The notes: a model not told the origin generated them from the sequence alone. A stretch of DNA of 64,000 nucleotides from Molanna angustata (GCA_963576475.1 OY754972.1:33270556-33334555), one strand, 5' to 3'; counted from the first letter of the stretch, positions 1 to 11,639 are shown. Program-made: numbers and translations.

Positions 1-558
1 CCACGAGAGACTGGCACAAATTGGAGAAAAATAATATATCTTAATAAAATTACACATGATATAACGAGACATCTTCCTTTAAACATAAAACCAGCCTTGT
101 ATACAGACAACAATATAGGACTTATACTGAAAAACAACACAGAAAAAACAAGTAATCTGAAACAAAGTGGAATTTATGAATTGCAATGTGGGGACTGTGA
201 TAGTATTTACATAGGGAGAACAGGACGGACAATTGAAACTAGAGTTAAAGAACATAAACACTGTCTAAATGGACACGGTTTCTCAGAATATGCAAACCAC
301 CTAATACAAGAAAATCATACATTTGACAATACAAACGCACAATTATTACATAAGCATACATACGGACTGAAACAAAATAATTTAGAGACATTAGAAATCC
401 ACAAAGCCATAAACAGTCACAAGAAAATAATTAACAACCAGACACAACCCAACACTTCACCATTATTATCCATGTTCCCGTTAGGGCAACGCCCACTTCC
501 CCCCTTACCCCCACCTCCCGCTATACCTATGACACAGCCACACACCACACCAAATTAG
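1..558 (+). CDS. Penelope-like element, C-terminal part with GIY-YIG endonuclease (partial)
   Basis: The frame is open from base 1, so the protein is cut by the window edge; the visible part is 185 codons ending in TAG. Seen: GIY at residues 57-59 and YIG at 70-72, a CxxC pair between them (CGDC), and a downstream Arg and His-rich helix (TRVKEHKH). This is the GIY-YIG endonuclease that follows the reverse transcriptase in endonuclease-bearing Penelope-like elements, where it nicks the target DNA; the Cys/His pattern fits their zinc motif. The tail after residue ~155 is proline-rich and low complexity. The RT lies outside the window. A hammerhead-like motif follows 15 bases after the stop, as expected for this class. 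It may lie in an intron of the receptor gene downstream. Confidence 0.82.
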   Translation, partial: PRETGTNWRKIIYLNKITHDITRHLPLNIKPALYTDNNIGLILKNNTEKTSNLKQSGIYELQCGDCDSIYIGRTGRTIETRVKEHKHCLNGHGFSEYANHLIQENHTFDNTNAQLLHKHTYGLKQNNLETLEIHKAINSHKKIINNQTQPNTSPLLSMFPLGQRPLPPLPPPPAIPMTQPHTTPN

Positions 559-572
559 TTTTTAGTTTAAAC

Positions 573-614
573 CCACCTGAAGAAGAGAACGGTAGTTCTT
601 GAAACTAGTTGTGG
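573..614 (+). ncRNA. Hammerhead-ribozyme-like motif (Penelope-like element tail)
   Basis: Seen: stem I CCAC (573-576) pairing with GTGG (611-614); core CTGAAGA (577-583); stem II GAGAAC/GTTCTT closed by GGTA (585-600); GAAA (601-604); a minimal stem III (AC with GT) and a cleavage-site-like GTT (608-610). One extra A (584) sits between the CUGANGA core and stem II. Known: Penelope-like elements carry minimal type I hammerheads with tiny stem III. Whether this one self-cleaves is not known. Confidence 0.6.
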
Positions 615-859
615 AATAAAAATAAATAAGTGGAAATAAACAAAGTTATATTGTTATTTTAATAATTTATTAAAATGAATTTCCACAATGTTAACGCCTC
701 TACCTTAGAATATCTTAATAATATTGAATGTTAATTGGTTTTACAACAACTAATACGCAGCTGTTTTATACAACACATAAATAAAAGAAAATTCGATTTT
801 CAAACCGATTTTCAACCGACATCACAAAAAAGAGGTTACTCAATTCGACAATAAATTTT

Positions 860-1040
860 ATAAATTATATTATTGTTTAATGTAGGTAGGTACCTACCAG
901 GTATTCAAATATATATTTTTCTAACATGTTCGAAATTTGAATTTCAAATCGATTTCATAAATTATATTATTGTTCAAGTAGGTACCTACCAGGTATTCAA
1001 ATATGTATTTTACTAACATGTTCGAAATTCGAATTAAAAC
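860..1040. repeat. Two-copy tandem repeat of about 98 bp
   Basis: Two adjacent diverged copies share a core of AAATTATATTATTGTT, then GTAGGTACCTACCAGGTATT, then an AACATGTTCGAAATT block. The repeat is AT-rich and non-coding. I see no gene between 615 and 1394. Confidence 0.7.
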
Positions 1041-1394
1041 AAATGCGTCGTAAAAGTCACAATGACAGTTGAAACGTAACCAATGATATCGAAATAAATG
1101 AGATACATACAATTTCGAATTTTGGCTTCATTATAATCAAATATCCCATACTAATTGACTGTATAAAAGTTGTGTATCTCTTTACTTTTGCAATCTATGG
1201 AACTCAATGAATGGTTTGATGTGAAATATCTTTTTATGTAATTTATTGTATTAATAACGCATATTATGTATAAATATTATTAATCTCCTATTCTTCTCCA
1301 TACAAACTTTAATTATGCGAAACCTCAGACTCCTCCGTGCGCGCAGTTTGCTTAAAAAGGGATCTTTGGCACAGGCTTCACGTATTAATATATA

Positions 1395-1890
1395 GATGAT
1401 GGTAACTAAATGAATGATAGTGTATTTATCTGAATGATGGTATCTAAATGAATGATAGTGTATTTATCTGAATGATGGTAACTAAGTGAATGATAGTGTA
1501 TTTATTCGAATGATAGTAACTAAATGAATGATAGTGTATTTATCTGAATGATGGTAACTAAATGAATGATAGTGTATTTATCTGAATGATGGTAACTAAA
1601 TGAATGATAGTGTATTTATCTAAATGATGGTAACTAAATGAATGATAGTGTATTTATCTGAATGATGGTAACTATATGAATGATAGTATTTATCTGAATG
1701 ATGATAACTAAATGAATGATAGTGTATTATCTGAATGATGGTAACTAAGTGAATGATAGTGTATTTATTCGAATGATGGTAACTAAATGAATGATAGTGT
1801 ATTTATCTGAATGATGGTATCTAAATGAATGATAGTGTATTTATCTGAATGATGGTATCTAAATGAATGATAGTGAATTTATCTGAATGA
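1395..1890. repeat. 38-bp minisatellite, about 13 copies
   Basis: The unit is about 38 bp, built from GATGGTAACTAAATGAATGA then TAGTGTATTTATCTGAAT, repeated head to tail with few substitutions and small indels. It is non-coding and lies upstream of the first visible receptor exon. From 1891 to 2256 I see only AT-rich sequence ending in a splice acceptor. Confidence 0.93.
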
Positions 1891-2256
1891 CCTAATTCCA
1901 CTGCGTTTACTCAAGTTCATTTTTTGCTGGCATAAATTAAGTTCAGAAAATCAATAATCACCAGTTAGTTGTGTATAGTATAGCATCATATCCTAATTAA
2001 ATATTCAATCTCTAATACAATGAATAATGACTTCCCATCTTATGAATTCTTTCACTTTTGTTTTTGCCTTACGAATAATTTTCTAATTTGAATAAAATTA
2101 ATATAGATATTATTGTTAATTATTTAAAAAAGAAATGAGTAATTAAGAATATAATTACATAGTATTGTTAATTGTAATCTCTTTGTTTTTAAAAATAATG
2201 AATATATCCTTACATTTCCTAAACTAAGTACCTATAAATAAGAAATAAATTTTCAG

Positions 2257-2486
2257 GGTTGGTTTTGTGTTTCGGTATACCGATGACTATGGCAAAATAA
2301 ACTTGAGATTTCTTGCACCGTTTGCTGAAAATATCTGGTTTATAATTATCTTTATATCTGTTATAACAGTGTTGTTAATATGGTTCATATTGATATTTGA
2401 AAACAATTTGATGGAACAGAAGATTCAAATTATTTGGAGTTTAAGTGATTCAGCACTTTCAGTGTTAACAGCTTGGTGCCAAATGG
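2257..2486 (+). CDS. Ionotropic receptor (IR-like), first exon in window: M1 and pore region
   Basis: This exon begins after the acceptor TTTTCAG (AG at 2255-2256) and ends before the donor GTAAGA at 2487. It reads GFVFRYTDDYG, then a hydrophobic segment of about 22 residues (IWFIIIFISVITVLLIW...) that fits M1 of insect ionotropic receptors, then a pore-like stretch ending AWCQMG. It enters in phase 2 (first base G completes a codon) and leaves after one base of a Gly codon, which matches the next exon exactly. IRs are ligand-gated cation channels of chemosensory neurons, related to ionotropic glutamate receptors. The ligand-binding S1 exons must lie upstream of the window or behind the Penelope-like element. 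The order M1, pore, M3, S2, M4 over four exons supports the call; the IR75 group is my best guess from resemblance only. Confidence 0.78.
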
Positions 2487-2640
2487 GTAAGAACATTACC
2501 TATTAATCAAATATAACCACATTTTTACATAAATTTCATATTATTTCAGGCCAAAAGATTTCATAACATAAATTAAAAATAAAACAAAAATTGTGTAAAA
2601 CTGCAGAGTTTTTATCAATAAATAATTTTGTTTATTGTAG

Positions 2641-2852
2641 GTTCAAGTATTCTACCATCAACAAATGCAAGCCGACTGGTTTACTTGACATTATTTCTGA
2701 ACTCTCTAATTTTATACAACTTTTATACATCCAGTATTGTGATATCCCTTCTGGGATTCAGATCTCAACAATTATCCTTAAAAGATTTGGCAGACAGCTC
2801 CATCAAATGCGGTTCTCTCCAAGTTGGCTATTTTCACAATCTTTTGTTTGAC
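2641..2852 (+). CDS. Ionotropic receptor, second exon in window: M3 and start of S2
   Basis: The acceptor is TTTATTGTAG (ends 2640) and the donor GTAAGAT begins at 2853. The first two bases complete the split Gly codon, giving CQMGSSILPSTNASRLVYL across the junction, the conserved pore-to-M3 region of IRs. A hydrophobic M3 segment follows (LVYLTLFLNSLILYNFYTS), then the start of the extracellular S2 lobe. The exon holds 70 full codons and ends in phase 0, matching the next exon. The intron between exons 1 and 2 is only 154 bp, while the following intron is about 2.4 kb and filled with family A repeats. Confidence 0.8.
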
Positions 2853-3084
2853 GTAAGATATTATTTTTTAATACATTATATTTACAAATGTACACACATT
2901 CAAATAAACCATTATTACAAATAAATGTTAAATGAAATTGAAACCTAAAAAGTCAAAGTGAAATTTAAATATTTGCTAATAAATTATTGTTAAAAAAAAT
3001 CATGAGGATGTCAAAATTTACAGTAAGTATACCTAATTGTAATTTATACATGGTCGCAATAATATGGCCTGCATAGAAGGTCGC

Positions 3085-3930
3085 AAGCCCATATTGCTCG
3101 CCTGTTCTGGCTGGTAGGTACTCTTTGAGAAATTTATTTAAGATATTTTGTTTTATATACAAAACATGTATGCCAGAATAGGATAGTATGGATGTCAGTC
3201 CTTTTATCCTCCCCAGAATATGAAAACAGTTTGATGGTATGTATGTATGTATGTATGTATGGAGATTAAGTATCAAACTATTGAGAGTCCCCGTAGATAT
3301 TGTGTAGCAAATACCATACCATACAAATTGTATGAAACTATGTCGTCACTAAATTCAATTTTTATAAAAATTGTTAAAAAAAGATTGAGATGTGCTAATA
3401 CAATGTTAATATTTTTTATATAAAATTAAATTTTCTAGTTGGGGTGTTTCGGCTTTTTTCGATATTTAAAAAAAAAATGAAAATAGATACTACTATAATG
3501 TATGTATTTTTTATAGGAAATTAAATTATCTAGTTGGGGTTGTTATGAAAATCAGAAATAAAGGCAACACATAAATTTGTCATAAAAAATGTTTTCCTTA
3601 ATAAAAACAGTTTGAGAAACCCTGTAACTGTAAGTTTGAGAAACACTAGAACTTAATTGAAAAAATAAAATTGAGTCATTGTATATTTCTATATTTATAA
3701 AATTTTTCAGCATTCTAGCTATTATTATATACCTATATGGAAAAATAAAGTAAAAAAAAATCTCAAAAGTTGATAAGTAGTTGCCTGAAACAAAAATTTG
3801 AAATTCTGAGTATAAAAATTTTGTAGGCCTAAAATTTTCTGAAATTTAAGGCTCTGAGATTCAATCGGATCAAAAGTTACTGCCAATATTTCATTTTTTT
3901 TTAATATCGAAAACCACCGAAACACCAAAT
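3085..3930. repeat. Family A repeat, degraded copy in receptor intron
   Basis: Shares blocks in order with the other family A copies: AGATATTTTGTTTT, the GTATGTATGTATG run, TATCAAACTATT, the TTAGTTGGGGTGTTTCGG block and GGCTCTGAGATTCAATCGGA. Both ends are eroded and it contains an internal duplication near 3420-3540. Its last ~80 bases begin a segment repeated almost exactly at 15959 onward. Confidence 0.65.
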
Positions 3931-4020
3931 ATCATATTGCTTCTAAGAAAATTCTTCTAAAATAGTATTATTTATGAAATATTACCATTTAAATCCTAAC
4001 AAGTACCTATATATTATATA

Positions 4021-5010
4021 CTAGTTGCATGTAACACATGAAATCCAACTATCGATAGCGATAGTATGTATAGTTGAAGAATAAGTACCAAACTATAAAC
4101 CCATAAATACAAATTATTCAATATTTTAAGATATTTTGTTTTCTATACAACACATGCAGGTAGGTATGTATGTCAAGATAGGACAGTATGGAGGTCAGTC
4201 TTTTTTTTCTACCCGGAATATGAAAACAGCATTATAGTATATTTTGTATGTTTGGAGATGAAGTATCAAACTATTAAGTGTTCTTTGATATTGTGTGTAG
4301 GTGACTACCATACAAATTGTATGAAGTGATGTCGTCACTAAATTAAATTTTTATAAAAATTGTTAAAAAAAAATTGAGATATACTTCTACAATATTAATA
4401 TTTTTTATAGAAAATTAAATTATCTAGTTGGAGTGTTTCGGCTTTTTTCGGTGTTTTTAAAACATTTGGAAATATAGGCAGTTAAACTCATAAATTTATC
4501 ATAAAAAAAAATATTTTTCTTAATAAAAAATGTTTGAGAAACCCTGGAATTTAAAAAAAAAACTGATTTGAGATTTTGTATTTGTCTATGTTTATACCAA
4601 TTTTCAGCGTTCTAGCTTTTATGGTTTCTGAGATATGTGGAAAAATAAACCAAAATTTCAAAAGTCGATAACCCCTGACTGAAACAAAAATTCACAATTC
4701 TGAGTACAAAAGTTTTGTAGGCCTATAACTTTTTATATATTTTGACAATTTGGGCTCTGTAAATTGAGCGGATCAAATGTTATAAGGGACACACACACAC
4801 ACACACAAAACTCACATAAAATGTTCTACTCCGAATTCTGAGTAAATCCATGTATGGGAACATATATGCTGCGAGGCCTCTAGTTGGTGTTATTAGCATG
4901 CAAAAAGTCCACTACACCATACAAAATGTTCCTTCGTACACGCATCTTGGCCTAATAATGTCGATTCATTCAGAGAATTTGCATTCTCATGAACGAATCG
5001 ACAGTTGGAA
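4021..5010 (+). repeat. Family A repeat, near-complete copy in receptor intron
   Basis: Begins ACTAGTTGCATGTAACACAT, then ATCCAACTATCGATAG; ends with a hairpin (GAGAAT/ATTCTC near 4975-4990) and ATCGACAGTTGGA, the inverse of the start. A CA microsatellite sits at about 4790-4808. There is no coding capacity. The inverted termini, internal microsatellite and 3' hairpin fit a non-autonomous DNA element, either a TIR-type MITE or a Helentron-like (DINE) element; I cannot decide between them. Confidence 0.7.
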
Positions 5011-5039
5011 TATTTGTATAATATTGCTTCTATGGTCAA

Positions 5040-5165
5040 TTTTCCTAAATTTGTATTTTTTTATTACTTCTAAGGTCAATTTTTCTCTTCTAATGTCAAT
5101 TTTTCTAAATTTGTGTTTTATTGATTCTAAGGTCAATTTTTCTAAATTTGTATTATATACCTTTC
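5040..5165. repeat. Short diverged direct repeats in receptor intron
   Basis: The block GGTCAATTTTTCTAAATTTG recurs three to four times with small changes, interspersed with TTCTAAGGTC. It is AT-rich and non-coding. Confidence 0.6.
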
Positions 5166-5284
5166 AGTCACGAAACAATACAAATTAATAGATAATTTGT
5201 ATTGTTTTTCTATTTATAGACTGGGGAAAATATGAAATTTAAATTTTAATATGAAATTCAATATAACTCATATTTTCATTAAAG

Positions 5285-5553
5285 GTTCCCAATCCCGTGT
5301 ATTCAAATCTGAAATATTTCAATTCCAAGAAGAGAACTAATAATTTCTATAAACCAATGACAGAAGGTTTGAAGAAAGTTAAAAATGGTGGTTTTGCATA
5401 TCATGCGGAGTATAGCAATTTATATTTTGATATTGAGAACACCTTTGAACCAACAAAGATATGTGAGTTACAAGAGATTGATACAATTCCTAAAACAGAA
5501 TTAGGAATTATGGGACAAAAGAATTCACCATATTCAGAAATGTTTAGAGTCGG
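5285..5553 (+). CDS. Ionotropic receptor, third exon in window: S2 lobe
   Basis: The acceptor AG is at 5283-5284 and the donor GTAAGTA at 5554. It starts in phase 0 with VPNPVYSNLKYFNSKK and runs 89 codons plus two bases, ending RVG-G in phase 2 for the next exon. The content is hydrophilic and fits the S2 half of the ligand-binding domain (a GLKKVKNGGFAYHAEYSN segment, then acidic sequence). I do not see a clear glutamate-receptor amino-acid-binding signature, as is usual for divergent IRs. The exon is flanked by oppositely oriented family A copies (4021-5010 and 6597-7125). Confidence 0.75.
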
Positions 5554-6067
5554 GTAAGTATATAAAAATATTTAATAGAGGCAATAAACTAATAAAATTA
5601 AAAAGAAACTACTTGCACCTACAATAGTGGTACCTATATTATTAAGTTGTCAATTTCTTTCAACTAACGAGGCCTTCCAGACCAGAGTAGAATAAATAAT
5701 GAATATAAGTGATATACAAACAATTATTTGCATCAATCTATTATCAATTTTCAGCAATCTATTATCAATTTGCAGCAATCTATTGACAAATGAAACAGAT
5801 GGTAATGAATATAATAAAAGATAGTATATCAATAAATTAAGAAATAGTGAAAAATATTTAGTTTAGAAATATAAAAATTAAATATATAACTTTGGGCTGG
5901 AGACACTGGTTGGTAGGTAAATTGGCATATGGCAATAAACACGCCTCTTGCGCAAGGAAGTGTTTATTATTACAAATTTTACACGGATAAATTAAAGTGT
6001 ATGTACATATGTAAAATGAGTAAGATCAAAAAAATATAGTTGTAATTGATAGTTTTGTATATTTCAG

Positions 6068-6266
6068 ATTATTAAGGGCCAGAGAAACAGGACAACTGAA
6101 AAGATTGAAAGAGAAATGGGTGTCGAGGAAACCCATTTGTCAGAGTAACAGAGGTTATATTTCTGTTAAAATTTGGCAGGTTGCCTCCATTTTCTTCATT
6201 CTACTTCTTGGAATGATCATTTCAATACTTTCTTTAATGTGTGAATATAAAATTAAAAAATACTGA
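6068..6266 (+). CDS. Ionotropic receptor, last exon: end of S2, M4 and C-terminus
   Basis: The acceptor TATATTTCAG ends at 6067. The first base completes a Gly codon, then 65 codons run to TGA at 6264-6266. The protein ends with a basic juxtamembrane stretch (RLKEKWVSRKPICQ), one strongly hydrophobic helix (WQVASIFFILLLGMIISILS) that fits M4, and a short lysine-rich cytoplasmic tail, the typical IR C-terminus. All four exons are free of stops and join in phase, so this part of the gene looks intact. I see no clear AATAAA within 100 bases downstream. Confidence 0.8.
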
Positions 6267-6596
6267 AAAATATGTACAAGAGTATTTTTTGGGTTCCTGG
6301 TTCATCACATTACTATTATCAAGAAGATAAATATCTTTAGCTAGTTAAGTAAATTTAAGGGCACATTCATTATATTTTAAACGAGTCAGTTGTGACTAAT
6401 GCTATACTCCCCACTACCTTAACGCTCCACAAATTATTCAAATTCTATATGAAAATTTTTCATGAAATGAGTTTGTTAAATTATTTTTGATTTAAATATT
6501 TTCCAACTGTCGAATTGTTCAAGAGAATTTATTTCTCTTAACTTATCCACAAGGTATCAAGCCAAGATACGCGATATTTGTATGTAGGGTCTATAA

Positions 6597-7125
6597 TCCA
6601 ACTATCGATTCGTTCATGAGAATTCAATTCTCTTAATGAATCGACATTATTAAGCCAAGATGCGTGTACGAAGGAAAATTTTGTATGGTGTAGTGGACTT
6701 TTTGCATGCTAATAACACCAACTAGAGGCCTCGCAGCATATGTGTTCCCGTACATGGATTTACTCAGAATTCGGAGTAGAACATTTTATGTGAGTTTTGT
6801 GTGTGTGTGTGTGTGTGTCCCCTTATAACTTTTGATCCGCTCTATTTACAGAGCCCAAATTTTCAGAATATATAAACAGTTATAGGCCTACAAAACTTTT
6901 ATACTCAGAAGTGTAAATTTTTGTTTCAATCAGGGGTTATCAACTTTTGAAATTTTGGTTCATTTTTCCATATATCTCAGAAACCATAAAAGCTAGAACG
7001 CTGAAAATTGGTATAAACATAGACAAATACAAAATCTCAAATTAGTTCTTTTTAATTCCAGAGTTTCTCAAACGTTTTTTATTAAGAAAAATATGTTTTT
7101 TATGATAAATTTATGAGTTGTATAC
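6597..7125 (-). repeat. Family A repeat, truncated inverted copy
   Basis: On the minus strand this matches the right half of the copy at 4021-5010, including the CA tract (seen here as GTGTGTGT), the TTCTACTCCGAATTCTGAGT block and the terminal hairpin. It stops where a TIR element begins at 7126. With the 4021 copy it makes a large inverted pair around the last two receptor exons. Confidence 0.7.
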
Positions 7126-7744
7126 TTTAGCCCGTTATTTTAGCCGTAACTATAACCAGCCGAAAATCAGTAGTTATACTTAGTTAAATTTGATAGCTAT
7201 GATAGATGTCGCTGGTAATTTTTGTTCATGACTGACCATTTGACGTTTGTACGGGTCAATTTCGTATTTTTTTATCATAATATCTAAACACAGTAGGTAT
7301 AATATAATTATGATAGTAATATATACGATGAAATAATGGAATACGTATTGAAAAAAAGAAAAAAAGTTAGGTTTCGACGACTGCGAATTTTTTGCGTGAT
7401 GACGCTTGTATAAAGAAATAGTGAGATATCTCTTTTTAAAATTAGGTTACGATTGATATTCGCAAACATTCAAAATTCAAATGCATTCACCATATTACAG
7501 CAAATTTATGACAGCCACCATTACTCGGAGCTACAAATACATAAATAATAGAAAACGAGACACACTATATCTTCTATCTTTTATATAGTATGCGCAAGAA
7601 AGAGATAGGAAACGCTCGGAACGTACTGTTTACAATTTGTTTGGAATATTTGGGGTCTTTATACCTGCACTACCCGTAACTATAACTATGATATACCTAA
7701 CTACGGTTGAAAAAATATAGTTACGGCTAAAGTAACGGGCTAAA
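7126..7744. mobile_element. TIR element (MITE-like), about 620 bp
   Basis: The left end TTTAGCCCGTTATTTTAGCC (7126 on) and the right end (7716-7744) are inverted repeats over 29 bases with one mismatch. The interior carries more diverged copies of the subterminal motif GTAACTATAAC. No transposase frame is present. I could not find a convincing target duplication; the flank TGCGTAGTAATG is unlike the expected family A continuation, so the insertion may have involved a deletion. Confidence 0.7.
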
Positions 7745-9349
7745 TGCGTAGTAATGTTTTGAAAAAACCCATTTCTGTGATGACCAGTGGTAACTATAAC
7801 TAAGGTTGAAAAAACCCACCATTGTAATCGTACACTTATTTCTATGTTACCACTCATAAAAAATCAAAATTTTAGTCCATTCATAATCTGATTAAAAATA
7901 GCGGAATAAATAAAATGAATTTGTTTTTTCCAAGAAAAAATATTTAACAAACGTTAAAATGTAGTTATTTTTGCTCAATATCACATTTAAACAATAAAAT
8001 GATGAAATAACTCAGCCCATTTTCTTGATATTTTTTCCGACATACCACATAATTATCAGCTGTCAGAAATATCAGTTGCTAAGGAAAAACAATGGCGTCT
8101 TTCAAAAATAAATCGTTAAAAAGTTTCATTGTGATGAAGCTTTTAGAATACAATTTCAGCATGGGGTAGTGAGGAGTAAAAATGCAACATCTGTAGAAAA
8201 TATTGGAGAGCAAAAAATATTGTAAAAAAATGACACCAATATATTTTTTTTCTTTATTTTTATATATAATAAAATAATAAATATAACACATAGAAAACCC
8301 CCAGGGTTTATCTGAGGTTGACGAGTTCAGAATTTAGTAGTTTTAATACCTACCTCAGACTAGCAACTCAAAGAGCATGATCTTAGAGCACAATACATAG
8401 CCGTTGTCATCGGACCTCATCATGTAGTGTACCTACTTATATGTATATGCAAGAGCTCATCATCCATATCGATATTCCCATGTTCTCATGCCAAATGCAT
8501 TATTGTACCCAGGTAAAATATTATATTTCTTTAAGTAGTGCGTTGCTGACACGATAGAAGAAGTAGTTTAACTGTCGAAGGTTTTTTCTACGTGAGTTTA
8601 CTTTTAATTGAGTAATATTATCATGTTCGTCTTTTAAGATGGCAATTTTTACTTTATGATATATGTACCTATAGCTAATACATTACAGTGTTTGAATATA
8701 CCTTTTACATTATTCTGATACGTACTTTTAATTTTATTATTTATTAAGTTTTAATTGAAGGTTATAGATATTTGCTAAATATGTTTTGTATGTCCTGCCA
8801 TAGGTAGGTACTCAGTCCATAGTTAAAGATACTATCTGCTAATGATAAATGTAGCGTTCTTATGATTGCATACGGCAATTTATGTTTGAGAATTGAGAAT
8901 TTGCATGGTATGGTGCGAAGCTTCCCACATACATACTCTACATGTGGACCTCAATTATTAGTCCAACATAGGTACATAATGTATCCACAAGTACAGATAG
9001 CAGTATTTTTTATGTACATAAGCAGACAACATGTTCATGGGCTATGAGGATTGGTTTGTGAAACGACTTATTATTCATTAGAATGTATATGCATTGCTTT
9101 GATATTCTGTGCGTTCATTACAAGACCAACATCATGCGCCCATTTACATAGTAGATTAAAATTTTCTTGCAAAATTTGTAATCGTAAAGAATAAAACTTA
9201 GCAGAGTTTTTGACTTGTGTTTTGAACAACATCATTTATTTGTATTATATTTCACTGTTACTAAAATTTAATAAATATTATACTAGACTAGATTATACAT
9301 AAGTAATAGGTATATGTTTATTTAAATCACAATAGGTACCTTTATTGTA
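7745..9349. other. AT-rich intergenic stretch without recognised genes
   Basis: Only short frames occur and none has a recognisable domain or splice context. The first ~100 bases repeat the motifs of the TIR element beside it (GTAACTATAACTAAGGTTGA). Otherwise I see nothing to annotate. Confidence 0.6.
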
Positions 9350-10440
9350 CCTAGTTAACATAATATATTGGAAGAAATGTCAATTATACATACCTACCTA
9401 ACATACATACATATTCAAAATATAATAAATTGTACCTAGTTAACATAATATATTGGAAGACATGTCAATTATACATACCTACCTAACATACATACATATT
9501 CAAAATATAATAAATTGTACCTAGTTAACATAATATATTGGAAGACATGTCAATTATACATACCTACCTAACATACATACATATTCAAAATATAATAAAT
9601 TGTACCTAGTTAACATAATATATTGGAAGACATGTCAATTATACATACCTACCTAACATACATACATATTCAAAATATAATAAATTGTACCTAGTTAACA
9701 TAATATATTGGAAGACATGTCAATTATTTATACATTTTTGTCGGCCTTCGTGGCTCAGTTGGTTGGATATCTGACTGCTGATCCAAGGGTCCCGGGTTCG
9801 ATTCCCGGTGGAGACACAGTTTTTAAAATTGTGTTTTCAGTCTGGATCTGTGAGACGATAAATATCGTAAGTCTCCAGAATGTGGCAACTTGTTATTGGG
9901 TGCGTGTTAAATAATTATTTGACATAGTACCTGTTAGTTGCCCGAGAAGCTACATAAATAAATAAATAAATACATACCTACCTAACATACATACATATTC
10001 AAAATATAATAAATTGTACCTAGTTAACATAATATATTGGAAGACATGTCAATTATACATACCTACCTAACATACATACATATTCAAAATATAATAAATT
10101 GTACCTAGTTAACATAATATATTGGAAGACATGTCAATTATACATACCTACCTAACATACATACATATTCAAAATATAATAAATTGTACCTAGTTAACAT
10201 AATATATTGGAAGACATGTCAATTATACATACCTACCTAACATACATACATATTCAAAATATAATAAATTGTACCTAGTTAACATAATATATTGGAAGAC
10301 ATGTCAATTATACATACCTACCTAACATACATACATATTCAAAATATAATAAATTGTACCTAGTTAACATAATATATTGGAAGACATGTCAATTATACAT
10401 ACCTACCTAACATACATACATATTCAAAATATAATAAATT
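9350..10440. repeat. 85-bp satellite array, about 10 copies, split by a SINE
   Basis: The unit is 85 bp, starting CCTAGTTAACATAATATATT and containing ACATACCTACCTAACATACA. Starts are at 9350, 9435, 9520, 9605, 9690 and, after the SINE, 10019, 10104, 10189, 10274 and 10359. Copies are nearly identical, so the array is recently homogenised or expanded. Confidence 0.95.
9736..9969 (+). mobile_element. tRNA-derived SINE
   Basis: The head is tRNA-like, with an A box at TGGCTCAGTTGG (9751-9762) and a B box at GGTTCGATTCC (9795-9805), the spacing of RNA polymerase III internal promoters. The body is non-tRNA and the tail is AAATA-type (TAAATAAATAAATA). A 6-bp direct repeat ATACAT flanks it (9730-9735 and 9970-9975). 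It lacks a clean cloverleaf and has a 3' body, so it is a SINE and not a tRNA gene. Confidence 0.85.
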
Positions 10441-10989
10441 AATATTACTATAAACCTTATTGTCTATTGTATGATTTGTCTTTTCTGACAGTTAAAACTG
10501 AATAGGTATACATTTTCCTTAATTACATTCACGTGTGGTTGACTATAGTACAAATTGCCTATGAGCAATAAGTTCAACAAATATATTTATTGCATAGTAA
10601 AAGAATTTTACTATTGTTACTATTAATTATAAATAAAAATAGTCATTGAACAAATTTATATTTTCTAAAAAACACTTCCTTTGACATGAAATATTTGATT
10701 TATTTTCTACCATCAAATAATGCACTTGTAGCTAACTTATGCACACTCTGGAGATGATCAATATTGAATAACCAAATATATGTTCTTCATAGCAATATTT
10801 GTTTTAGCTAAAGCGGATAGTGGATAGTAGATAGTAGATATACCTACTGGTATTTAAGAGCATACTCATACACGATGGTTTGTGAAATCAGCCTAAACAG
10901 AAGTGAATCAAGTCCATTTTGCCATAAATGAGTAAGATATGTTTAAAAATACATTATACTAAGATACCCCTACATGTTCATACTTTCAA

Positions 10990-11130
10990 CTATATTCAAT
11001 ATATAGATGCTAACGCGACAGCCTTCCAAGACCCGTCGCGCACACATCCCAGACACTTTATGCTCCGCTCCCAAAGTCCCCTCCCACTTGGGCAAATGCC
11101 TCTTTTATTTATTTGCAACATATAAAAGGA
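10990..11130 (-). repeat. Family H repeat fragment
   Basis: The stretch from CTAACGCGACAGCCTTCCAA through GCGCACACATCCCAGA to GCAAATGCCTCTTTTATTTA recurs at 27170-27305 and, more diverged, at 63765-63860. It is non-coding in all frames. The flanks 10441-10989 and 11131-11640 show no gene. Confidence 0.7.
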
Positions 11131-11639
11131 AAATACAGTAGGTACATTTACAGACAAAAAATAACAAAGTAAAATTATGAAAAACATAACAACAATTAAC
11201 ATCAAAGAAAAGAAAGTACATTGCAATTCAATAGTTTTATAAAATAACAGGACATAATAAATTACAACATAGTTAGGTCAAAATACATTGGTAAAAATGG
11301 CATCAGAAATAGAGAAAACAAAATAACAAATTCAAGAAACGGTAACTAAGTATATCAGCAACAGCTGTATAGTAACAATAATAACAGTAATAACAATAGA
11401 CAGTGTAGAAAAACATCATATAACACAATATCAATGAATAAAACAAAGAATTAGGAAAAACTATAAGAAAAACAAGTTAAATATATTCAAAGAAAGGAGG
11501 ATAGTCAAAACGGCACACAGACGAGCTCAGTCTCGAAAACGCACACAAATCCTCTAACGTAGATATACATACATCCAAAGAACACAGACACAAAAATACC
11601 TAACAAACGCCGATCCCTCTCAGATACTCCCACTTATCC

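Noticed and set aside
4790..4808. CA microsatellites (also near 6800, 21810, 22840, 23770 and 24770)
   Set aside because: These are internal parts of family A copies, not independent features.
8862..9047. Short frame of 61 codons in the AT-rich gap
   Set aside because: No domain, no splice or start context and repeat-like surroundings; most likely a chance frame.
9744..9818. Possible functional tRNA gene
   Set aside because: A and B boxes are good, but the acceptor arms do not pair, there is a 150-bp non-tRNA body with an A-rich tail, and it is inserted in a satellite with a short target duplication: a SINE.
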